7,324 bases of DNA from positions 1-7,324 of the forward strand of contig JAJQAW010000313.1 in assembly GCA_021203585.1 (NCBI GenBank), written 5' to 3'. The stretch comes from Rikenellaceae bacterium (GTDB lineage: Bacteria; Bacteroidota; Bacteroidia; Bacteroidales; Rikenellaceae). Numbering within the stretch: position 1 is the first letter of the stretch; the number at the start of each line of letters is the position of its first letter. The notes below the pieces were generated by a model. That model was given only the letters and a program-made list of their open reading frames with translations, was not told the origin of the DNA and searched no databases. Below, piece by piece: positions 1-6,753 of this stretch. A program made the position numbers and the translations under genes.

Positions 1-28
1 AACGGGTTGTAAGAAATGGTATCTTCAT
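1..28 (-). other. possible start of a third small secreted protein (cut by window edge)
   Basis: On the minus strand an ATG at 28-26 opens a frame beginning MKIPFLTTR that runs off the left edge. It follows the decayed toxin end at 72-205, which is where a cognate immunity gene would be expected by analogy with the two small genes to the right. Only nine codons are visible, so this rests on position alone. An earlier ATG near 72 gives only MKSNLHKH before a stop and is less likely. Confidence 0.15.
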
Positions 29-71
29 TGTCTACACGAATGAACTTTTAGTGTTTATGCAAATTAGATTT

Positions 72-205
72 CATTTTTACATTTTGTTGGAGTTAAAATG
101 TATCCCCACATTCACGAAATATTCCGTATTCCTCGGAAGAATGATCCTCCCGAACTTTAAAGTACTCATAATTGGCAGTGTATTTACAAAAGTCGTAATT
201 TCGGG
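72..205 (-). pseudogene. decayed copy of the toxin lipoprotein gene (anchor segment joined to C-terminal end)
   Basis: This stretch has no open frame, but it matches both ends of the lipoprotein gene at 1279-2867. Reading minus, about 165-205 gives PEITTFVN in one frame, which resembles EISSFVT near residue 35 of that lipoprotein. In another frame about 75-168 gives EYFKVREDHSSEEYGIFREC followed by GDTF and a stop. This aligns with SLYKVMGDNTSEAYGVTREN and GNTY at the lipoprotein's restored C-terminus. One added T after GDTF gives LTPTKC, the same ending as the intact copy. At DNA level 72-170 and about 1275-1374 look roughly two-thirds identical by eye. The middle of the gene, including the JAB-like domain, is missing. 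The anchor match is weaker than the C-terminal match. I infer an internally deleted, frameshifted relic of a second toxin. Confidence 0.7.
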
Positions 206-220
206 ATTTATTTGTTGAGA

Positions 221-249
221 TAAAAAGACACCGGATTAATCCGGTGTCT
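221..249 (-). terminator. rho-independent terminator of the 257-721 gene
   Basis: A perfect 24-base palindrome at 226-249 (arms AGACACCGGATT and its complement) lies 7 bases past the stop codon of the 257-721 gene. On the minus strand it is followed by a T run, giving a classic intrinsic terminator. The arms and the central ATTAAT resemble the hairpin at 794-814, which suggests that the two were duplicated together with their genes. Confidence 0.85.
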
Positions 250-256
250 TCACCGA

Positions 257-721
257 TTACTTAATAGGGCTCAAAATGATATCTTTTATAATATAGTCTT
301 TAAAATAATACGCTTCGCTCTTAGGGTCATTAATTTTCTGAATTTGTTGAAGATGAGGTTCTAACCGAACTTCATCAATGTCAAAAAGAAGAAGAAGAGT
401 GTGATTTCCTATGCCTTCTCTTGACAGTTCTCGAGCTCTTCGAGAAGACAAAAAGCTGATGTTAAGACCTCTCAATTGCGGATCATAAGCATCAAAACTA
501 TCTCCCGAAGGATAAACTCGCAGAAATGGCAATTCATAATCGTCAAGAACCGACTTTACCGTTTGACCGATGTATTTCTCCTTATTATCCTCAAAATTAT
601 ATTTGAGATATAATAAAGTGTCTTGAAAAGTTTTTCCATAATCTTGTATAGAACGAGTTTGGGAAAAGCAATTCATATTGAAAGCTCCCAAGCATAATAG
701 TAATAACAGCAGGTTTTTCAT
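257..721 (-). CDS. small secreted protein, putative immunity protein (paralogue of the 828-1277 product)
   Basis: The 154-residue product has an N-terminal signal peptide: MKN, a run of leucines, and likely cleavage after about residue 20 near CFSQT. It should act in the periplasm or at the outer membrane. I recognise no named family. It is a diverged paralogue of the neighbouring 149-residue protein. Both carry a DTxxYLKYNF block, then YIG, a basic residue, and DYE, and both end with an alternating hydrophobic strand (KDYIIKDIIL here). It lies between two relics of the toxin lipoprotein gene (724-779 and 72-205), so I infer an orphan immunity gene whose cognate toxin has been lost. The ATG at 721 is the only start that preserves the signal peptide. 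A strong terminator follows. The immunity role is inferred from context only. A general periplasmic protein remains possible. Confidence 0.7.
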   Translation of the reverse strand: MKNLLLLLLCLGAFNMNCFSQTRSIQDYGKTFQDTLLYLKYNFEDNKEKYIGQTVKSVLDDYELPFLRVYPSGDSFDAYDPQLRGLNISFLSSRRARELSREGIGNHTLLLLFDIDEVRLEPHLQQIQKINDPKSEAYYFKDYIIKDIILSPIK

Positions 722-723
722 TA

Positions 724-779
724 TCAGCTTATAAATTGGCGGGCCTTGGTCACAAAACTCGAGATCTCCTGGCGGAGCC
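724..779 (-). pseudogene. relic of the toxin lipoprotein N-terminal anchor region
   Basis: The minus strand reads LRQEISSFVTKARQFIS then a stop. This matches REISSFVTEAREFYEL (residues 34-49) of the lipoprotein encoded at 1279-2867. At DNA level 741-769 and 2738-2766 agree at 28 of 29 bases. Similarity continues more weakly on both sides, with a one-base gap, up to the start codon of the 257-721 gene. No start codon, signal peptide or downstream toxin sequence remains. This is a fragment left by duplication or recombination, not a gene. Confidence 0.85.
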
Positions 780-793
780 GTGATTATAAAGTA

Positions 794-814
794 GTGTCGG
801 AATTAATCCGACAC
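794..814 (-). terminator. hairpin after the 828-1277 gene, likely terminator
   Basis: Inverted repeat GTGTCGG (794-800) and CCGACAC (808-814) with a 7-base loop AATTAAT, 13 bases past the stop of the 828-1277 gene. On the minus strand it is followed by TACTTTATAA, only a weak T tract. Its sequence and position match the stronger terminator at 226-249, which supports duplicated cassettes. Confidence 0.6.
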
Positions 815-827
815 CACAGAAATACTT

Positions 828-1277
828 TCAAATTGTACTGATTTTAAGTTCAAGATCTACCACGATCACATCTCCGATTTTCAATGCCCACGCCCGATCA
901 TCATCCGGATCCGGCCCCATCTTTCGAAATTCCTCTGCATCGATATAAGGTTCCTTGAATTTTATGTACAATCTTCCATTCGGATGCTTGTCTCGTTTGC
1001 CATGATACCATAAACTTATCCCGTAGATAAACGATTGTCCTTTGGAATCAGGGGCACTTAGCGGAGTTCTTCGAGTAGAAAAATTAAATGGAAAAATTTC
1101 ATAATCTTCTATCACAACTTTTAATTCCTTCCCGATATATACATCTTTTCGCTCTATAAAATTATATTTTAAGTACGAAATAGTATCCTTGTTGAATGTT
1201 TCCAACGGACGGTACTCTTGCCCGAATAATAAAGAAAACGGGCCTATCATCAGATTAAACAAAAAAATCTTTCTCAT
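828..1277 (-). CDS. small secreted protein, putative cognate immunity protein of the JAB-domain lipoprotein
   Basis: The 149-residue product has a signal peptide (MRKIFLFNLMIGPFSLLFG, likely cut before QEYRP), so it is probably periplasmic. It shares DTxSYLKYNF, VYIGKELK and EDYE with the 257-721 product, and the two align weakly along their whole length. Its ATG lies one base after the restored stop codon of the upstream lipoprotein frame (TAA at 1279-1281), an arrangement typical of translationally coupled toxin and immunity genes. The ATG at 1277 keeps the whole signal peptide. I do not recognise the domain family. The function is inferred from gene order, size, secretion signal and the presence of a paralogue among toxin relics. 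A structural accessory of the lipoprotein is the main alternative. Confidence 0.75.
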   Translation of the reverse strand: MRKIFLFNLMIGPFSLLFGQEYRPLETFNKDTISYLKYNFIERKDVYIGKELKVVIEDYEIFPFNFSTRRTPLSAPDSKGQSFIYGISLWYHGKRDKHPNGRLYIKFKEPYIDAEEFRKMGPDPDDDRAWALKIGDVIVVDLELKISTI

Positions 1278-1278
1278 T

Positions 1279-2867
1279 TTATCTACATTTTGTGGGTGTT
1301 AAATAAGTATTTCCATTTTCGCGAGTTACTCCGTATGCTTCAGAGGTATTATCTCCCATGACTTTATAAAGACTCATGCCTGCGTCGTTGTTGGATAAAA
1401 CATCTGCAAGTTGAAAAATTTGTTGGTCATCTTTATCTAAATATCTGAAATCTTCATTAATTTCCAAATACTTATAAATTTCTGAATCAGTGCTGAACCA
1501 ATTTGTGGTAGGATCAATTGTGAGCCATAATTGGCGGCAAAGGCAGCGGCTTTTTGGGCATCGTCTACGTGAATCATATAATAAATATCCTGATTCCCGG
1601 GACTTTGTGCCGGTATGTAAACCGTAGTCGTACGGTAATGACTGCGTTGACCGGCGATATTACCAGTGGTAATAATATCTACCGCCGAAGGAGGAGTTCC
1701 GTTCGGATGGTTATGAATCGAACCGATGATGTACTGACTGCTATAATCGATCGAGACATGGCCGGAAGTACCGTGATTGACAGGTGTTAAATAGGTAGCT
1801 CCATCCCCATAGTCGATTATGCTGGTCGAGTGTTCGATGGTATTGTCTCCTGAAACTGCTGACTGATAAGTCGGATAATCGATATAATTATTCATTCCTA
1901 CGGTGGCAGCTTCAATATTTTCAAACAAAGTTTTATGATTCACCAGATTCGAACGTGTCTGTATTTGATTTCCGCTACAATCATCTTTTACATCAGAAGG
2001 CCGAGGTCGATTTTCCGGTTCGGTAGGAGTAGTACCACCCCCACCTCCTCCTCCACCGCCGCCCGGATCGGGAAGTTCCGGAAGTTCCGGGCCCGGATTG
2101 GGCGGTAGGATGAGCGGTGGATCGGGATTCTTCGGACCGATTATCTCGATCTCTTCCATATCGTGCTCCATATCCACAGGGGAACGGCCCAAGACCATAA
2201 ACTCGATCGAAGACAGTTCCGATTCCATCGCAGAACGGTAGGGCGAGTATGATTCAAAACGATTCGGGTGCAATCGACGGACCGGTGCGCCGTTCTCGAA
2301 TACCAGGACCGCATAAACGGCCATGTCGCTAATGCGGCTGAACAGGATTTTACCGCTAAAGCCCCCGTGGTCAGGCTCATCCAAATAACGTTCCAGAACA
2401 CGGCGACGAGACTGCAAGGCCGTACGACGATCCGGTATAAAAGTCGCCATTCCCATAAACCAATCCGAAGGATCGTCCAAGGATCGGGCAAATACCGCGG
2501 CCTGGAAAACCCGGGTCTCGTAATAATACCCACGCTCCCGATCCAGTTGGCGAGCCTGGTAACGATAGGTCTCCTCGGCCAGGCGAGCGAATAGGAATCG
2601 GTGACGATCCGTTTCATAAATATAAGGTTTTTCCCAATTCGGCACAATCAGACCCGGGAAAAGCGGAGGGCCGGCGTCCGAACAGCGATCCAGACCGAAT
2701 ATCGGCTCCTCGGCAACCGTAAGCTCATAAAACTCACGGGCCTCGGTCACAAAACTCGAGATCTCCCGCCGGGGTTTGCCCTCATCCAACAGCTCCTGCT
2801 GGCAGGAGTAGACGGCAAATCCCAACAGAAGAACCGACGAAAAAATAATAATTTTGTTTCTTCTCAT
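1279..2867 (-). CDS. polymorphic-toxin-like lipoprotein with C-terminal JAB/MPN-like domain, frameshifted near its end
   Basis: The apparent product is 476 residues, ending at 1437. It has a lipoprotein signal (MRRNKIIIF... with lipobox VYSC, Cys22), then an anchor domain of about 30-240 with EISSFVTEAREF and FMGMATFIPD. A Pro/Gly linker follows at about 245-280 with a ten-glycine run, and a C-terminal domain comes after it. That domain holds IIGSIHNHPNGTPPSAVDI with His385, His387, Ser394 and Asp397, a JAB/JAMM-like metal site. Known JAMM proteases usually have one more residue between the second His and the Ser. Near 1515-1520 the sense strand reads CAATTG. One more A (CAAATTG) continues the frame as GSQIDPTTNWFSTDSEIYKYL and on to TPTKCR at 1279, giving about 529 residues. 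The restored stop abuts the putative immunity gene, which supports this longer model. Anchoring at the outer membrane with a toxic or processing C-terminus is inferred from similar Bacteroidota lipoproteins. The toxic activity is unknown. Confidence 0.75.
2738..2766. repeat. 29-bp direct repeat, second copy at 741-769
   Basis: Starting GGGCCTCGGTCACAAAACTC here and GGGCCTTGGTCACAAAACTC at 741, both continue GAGATCTCC, with one mismatch in 29. In this copy the repeat is inside the lipoprotein gene and encodes GEISSFVTEA-type residues just after the lipid anchor. The distant copy lies between the two small secreted genes. Same orientation and about 2 kb apart, the pair could serve as homology for recombination that deletes or swaps the intervening cassette. 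Confidence 0.85.
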
Positions 2868-2989
2868 AGTTTGTGGTTAATCGGTTAATTATTCCTAATT
2901 ACTCTTGGGGTGCGACGCGGTAATTTTCCGGTCTCTCTGTTTCAGTTTTTTTCCATAGGCTGATCTTTTTTAATGGGTTAGTAAGAATT
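2868..2989 (-). other. intergenic gap upstream of the lipoprotein gene, no clear signal
   Basis: These 122 bases separate the ligase stop from the lipoprotein start. I see no TAnnTTTG element, no clear hairpin with a T run and no plausible small gene. The lipoprotein gene either uses a promoter I cannot recognise or is read through from upstream. Confidence 0.4.
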
Positions 2990-4659
2990 TCAATCCCGCA
3001 TGGACCCGTTTTTTGCTTCATACTCGTCTATGAATCGGCGTGCTTCCGCTTTGGCGCGTATGGTAACCGAACTTGTCACTTTTTCTTTCATCCGAACCAT
3101 GTCCCGGGCCACCTCATAGGCCCTGTCCGGTTGATCGGTTTGCAGATAAAACTCGAACAAGCGGTAGCGGGGAAGGACCAAAGTGGGTGTCATTCGAGAA
3201 GCCACGGCAAAGGCCTCCTCGGCTTTCTCCGACTCTCCGGAAAGGGCGTATGCCTCGGCCAATCGGATCTGTGTTTCCGAAGTCCGGCGCAACCGTTGCA
3301 GATGTTCCCAGTTCGGGATCAGCTCTGCCGGTTCGAGCATCTGGTCGATCGCGGTGAAATAGTTCCGCGTTAAAAACGGATCGGTCAATATGCGGTGGCG
3401 CTGTTCAAAAGAAAGGATGGTTCCCTGCCGCGAAAGTTCGATTCATTGGGTTGTTCGACGCCAAAGCCTATACTCCCGCACAGAGGCTCCGAAAGCGATC
3501 AGAAGAAATCCTGTAAGCAAGCTATTCCGGAACGGTGAAAAACCGATGTTTACGGCCGGAATCGATCGCACCATTCCCAATAAAAGGGGAATGAGGAGCT
3601 ACAAAGGGAAAACGCCGGCCGGATAGGAGAACAGCGAGAAAATAAACCAAGCGCCCAGTCCGTATATCACGACCGGCGGCGTATTTTTTCCGGACCGAAA
3701 AACACCAAACCCGATACAAGCCAGTAAAAGCATTCCCGGAAGGCCGTATTCAATACACCACCGGAGCGGCTCATTGAAAGCGTGAAGATTGTTGCCGATA
3801 TCCCGGGCGGCGCGCTCCGGAAACTCCCGGAAATAGTCGGCCTGATAGAGCATATACCGACCGGAGAAGGCACCCGGTCCGTGCCCCCATACCGGGGCAT
3901 CGGAAATCATACCTGAGGATATTCTCCAAATGAAAATCCGGGAGTCGGCCGAAGCTCCCCGGTAACCGTACAGAAAAAACAGGCCGAGCAGCGCGATCGC
4001 CGCCGCGCCCGGGTAAGTCCATCCTTTGATTTTAAACCGTCGGAGCCAAGCAAAAACGAGGGAAAGCCCTGCCGATAGCCAGGCAGCTCGGGAATCGGAA
4101 AGCCAGAGCCCCGCGATCAGCATCGAAAAAACGAGCAGCCGGTAGCGGAGGCGAACGGATCGAAACAAAAAAAAAGGGAACAAATAAAACAGACCGCCAG
4201 ATACCCGCCGAAAGGTCCGGGATTGGGAAAGGTTCCGGTCACGGTAAAGTAGGGATGATTGGAATCCAGGATAGCTGCCTGTTGAAAAATTCCGAGAAGA
4301 CTTTGGACGACTCCGCAAAAAACAATCCCGATCAGCAGCCTCCGATGCATGCACTCGTCCATCTGCCGGACCGAAAAATAGGCCAACAGGAATACCAGTC
4401 CCTCCCACGGAAGGAATAACGGCGGGTAACCCATGGTCAGGTACCAGGTCATTCCGGTTAAACCCGCCGCGCTCACCGACGCGTCCAAAAAGGATATGCT
4501 CCAGGATGCGTTTTTCCCCCGAATAATCAACCAGGCGGTCAGGGAAAAACCAGCTATCGAAATCATCAAGGGTAAAAAAGGATGACCCGGGATCAGGCCA
4601 TAAGAAAAGGTCGAGAGCAGAATTCCGAGATAAAAAATACAGTAGACGATCGGTCTCAT
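2990..4659 (-). pseudogene. O-antigen ligase/polymerase (Wzy/WaaL-like) with C-terminal TPR tail, disrupted
   Basis: An inner-membrane protein of about 556 residues when repaired. Members of this family join or polymerise lipid-linked polysaccharide on the periplasmic face. The first 163 residues show several hydrophobic helices and the motif TGTFPNPGPFGGYLA. The T9 run at 4167-4175 (A9 on plus) must gain one T to continue as LFRSVRLRYRLLVFSMLIAG, then DSRAAWLSAG, HGPGAFSGRYMLYQADYF and NNLHAFNEPLRW, all typical of the family. The frame then meets TAG at 3599-3601, continues in frame through LLIPLLLGMVRSIPAVNIGF, meets TGA at 3443-3445, and continues into a TPR-like tail with AYALSGESEKAEEAFAVA and MTPTLVLPRYRLFEFYLQT. 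Both stops could be former TGG codons. Three lesions suggest a pseudogene. Readthrough or sequencing error are alternatives. Start ATG at 4659. Confidence 0.8.
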
Positions 4660-4691
4660 TTACTTTGGGGTAATACTCCTTCGGTTCTTAA

Positions 4692-4699
4692 CAAAGATA
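4692..4699 (-). promoter_or_regulatory. Bacteroidota -7 element upstream of the ligase
   Basis: The minus strand reads TATCTTTG, an exact match to TAnnTTTG, ending 33 bases before the ligase ATG. No good TTTG -33 box is found at the usual spacing, so the call rests on the -7 element and its position. An AAGGAG lies about 14-20 bases upstream of the ATG, rather far for a ribosome binding site. Confidence 0.5.
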
Positions 4700-4784
4700 T
4701 GAAATAGTCCCCTTTTTATTTTGTAACGAATTCGCAAAATCTTTTACCTTTTCAATCCGTTTCAATACGATATTAAACGGTATA

Positions 4785-4825
4785 AACGCCAGCGAGTGAA
4801 CCTTTACGGTTCACTCGCTGGCGTT
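4785..4825 (-). terminator. 18-bp perfect-stem terminator after the pectate lyase
   Basis: Arms 4785-4802 and 4808-4825 are perfectly complementary (AACGCCAGCGAGTGAACC on the left) with a 5-base loop. It lies after the pectate lyase and before the ligase promoter. On the minus strand the stem ends in TT and is followed by TATA. On the plus strand it is followed by AAATTTTATTTT. The long stem should stop transcription from the right, and perhaps in both directions. Confidence 0.8.
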
Positions 4826-4886
4826 AAATTTTATTTTCGGCTTTTTGCCACGACCGGAATCTCCTGCGGTTCCGGATCCGGGTATA

Positions 4887-6558
4887 TTACATTAGACTGG
4901 TACGGCCCAATAGGGTATCCCGGTTATTTTTGGGATCGGTCCAATCCACTTTTTTCATGGGATCGATTCCGTTGATGTATTTTTCGATGTTGGTATATCC
5001 GTCGCCGTTCAAATCGCCGTTGGCATCGCTCGGATCGTTGGGGTCCAATCCGTATCGGATTTCCCACGCATCCGGCATGCCGTCGCCGTCGCTGTCTATG
5101 TAGGGTTCGCCGTGATATTCAGGCAGGCCGCCAACCTGTCGGATATCGTAAATAATCCCCAATTTATACGAATCTTCTCCCAATCGGCGGTGGGTTTTGA
5201 GTGCTTTCATGTCTTCCAACAGTTCGGTGTAATCTCCCCCATCGACCCATTCGATCCGATTGGTACGGACCTGGCGAATGATTCGTTCATCTACCGCATC
5301 CCGTTTCGGCAAGGTGGCCCCGGCATGATCCAAAACCCAAGAATAGGCCTGTTTGGCCGACATAATCGTTACCGGATAACGCATAGGCAGCATTTTATCC
5401 GAACGGATGTAGGCTAAATCTTCGGCCGACCAATTTTCCTGTACGCCCCCCGTCCCAGTTGTTGCGGGTGATTTTGGGATACCCCTCCATGACATTACCT
5501 TCCACATAAGCCCAACCCGGATTACGCCCCTTGTTATTGGCCCGCCATACCCGCCACCCGGAGGGGTTGTCGGTCGGTGTGACCGGTCCCGGCTTAAAGT
5601 AGTTGTTGAACACGTTGTAGTGATAATCGGCTCCATCGCCTGTGCGGTGATACCAATTGTGAATCACGTTGTTGAAAAAATTGAACTCCGGACTGGACAT
5701 GGATGGATTGCGTCCCGTGTTACAGGTATACAGGTTGCGCATGTAACTGTTGTTGATCCCTCCGATGGTGCTTCCGAAAGCGTGGTTGTAAGTATCCAGT
5801 CCTTCGGAACTTATGCAATTTTGCATGGTAATATTCACCGTCAGCAGTTTCAGGCGCCGGCCCTCTTGGTCCACGTACATATGACGGTAAGCCGAAACAT
5901 TTTCGTCCAATCCCCAACTGACCGAAAGATGATCGAAAATAGCATTGCCCACCACCTCTCCGCTCAAGGCGTCATCCCGGCTGGTGACATCGGTTTCTCC
6001 GCGTCGAAAACGCATGTGACGGATAATCACATCGTGCGTATCGACGGAAACCGTCTCTCCGGTAATAACCACCCCGTCTCCGGGAGCCGTTTGTCCGGCT
6101 ATGGTTACATACGGAGCGCGAATCGATACGGGGGTTTCCAACCGAATGATTCCCGCTACATTAAATACGATGATGCGCGCTCCTCCGGTCTCGCAGGCCT
6201 CCCGGAAGGTTCCCGGTCCACTGTCGGCCAGACTCGTTACCGTAATGACCTTACCTCCACGTCCTCCTTTGGTCCACATGCCGGCTCCTTCCGCTCCCGG
6301 AAAAGCCGGAATGCCGGCTTTGGTCAAATGTTCCGGACGCGTAGCCCAGGGAACATAAGGACAGTCGCCGGCCAGAGCCTCTTGCCGAATGGTCGGATAA
6401 GCCCGTTCAAAAGCTTCATCCGAAAGTCTCTGCCGCCACTCCATCAAAGAATCGGTCGCCGCCTGCCGCTCGGGCGGAATAGTCGGATATTGCGCAACGG
6501 CATAACTTACGGCAAAAACCGCACAAGCATATGCCGACATCCATCGTTTCAATCGCAT
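4887..6558 (-). pseudogene. secreted PL1-family pectate lyase with C-terminal calcium-binding repeat, frameshifted
   Basis: A secreted pectin-degrading enzyme that would cleave polygalacturonate by beta-elimination. The start at 6558 gives a clean signal peptide (MRLKRWMSAYACAVFAVSYA, cut before QYPTIPPE). Upstream in-frame ATGs lie within or next to the likely promoter. The parallel beta-helix region begins at FPGAEGAG (about residue 86), with GTFREACETGGARIIVF, AGQTAPGDGVVITG, FDHLSVSWGLDEN and GRNPSMSSPEFNFFNN (Arg283), typical of the Bacteroidota PL1 group. At residue 371 a G6 run (C6 on plus, 5446-5451) shifts the frame. Removing one G continues NWDGGVQENWSAEDLAYI and leads to DSDGDGMPDAWEIRYGLDPN and DLNGDGYTNIEKY, a thrombospondin type 3/EF-like calcium repeat. 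Repaired length is about 556 residues. A second slip may extend the end to 4831. As written, the upstream piece retains most of the helix and might still be exported. Confidence 0.85.
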
Positions 6559-6588
6559 AAATTTTAATTCAGTTTGGTTCATTTCAAA

Positions 6589-6596
6589 CAAAAATA
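6589..6596 (-). promoter_or_regulatory. Bacteroidota -7 element upstream of the pectate lyase
   Basis: The minus strand reads TATTTTTG, matching TAnnTTTG. Transcription would start near 6582, leaving about 25 bases before the ATG at 6558. This favours that start over the ATGs at 6600 and 6582. No good -33 box at the usual distance. Confidence 0.45.
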
Positions 6597-6705
6597 GCAA
6601 AGCTTTTTCGTTTACCCGTTAATATCCGATTAGATTTTTTCGTTTTCTTTCGGTGGAGTGGACCCTGCCGCGGCGGCGGCGGAAGGGTTCGCCGGGAAAG
6701 GCATG

Positions 6706-6732
6706 AAAAAAGGGCGTCTGCAAAGGACGCCC
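6706..6732 (-). terminator. rho-independent terminator of the YtxH-like gene
   Basis: Stem GGGCGTC (6712-6718) with GACGCCC (6726-6732), 7-base loop, followed on the minus strand by TTTTTT. It lies about 20 bases past the stop of the 6754-7089 gene. Confidence 0.85.
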
Positions 6733-6753
6733 CGCTGAATCCCCTTCCGGGAA

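Noticed and set aside
257..1277. CRISPR array or insertion sequence in the repeated left region
   Set aside because: The repeats are two or three diverged gene fragments and hairpins, not evenly spaced short repeats. No transposase or terminal inverted repeats with target duplication are visible.
2141..2888. Other open frames on both strands inside the lipoprotein gene
   Set aside because: They overlap a well-supported lipoprotein reading frame and encode arginine/tryptophan-rich shadow sequences without domains.
4854..4875. CCGGAA...TTCCGG inverted repeat after the pectate lyase stop
   Set aside because: Short arms, no T tract, and a much stronger terminator lies just downstream. It may simply be coding sequence of the possible extension.
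5620..6567. Long open frame on the plus strand opposite the pectate lyase
   Set aside because: It is antisense to a clearly recognisable PL1 enzyme, has no promoter or family resemblance, and its length follows from the codon pattern of the true gene.
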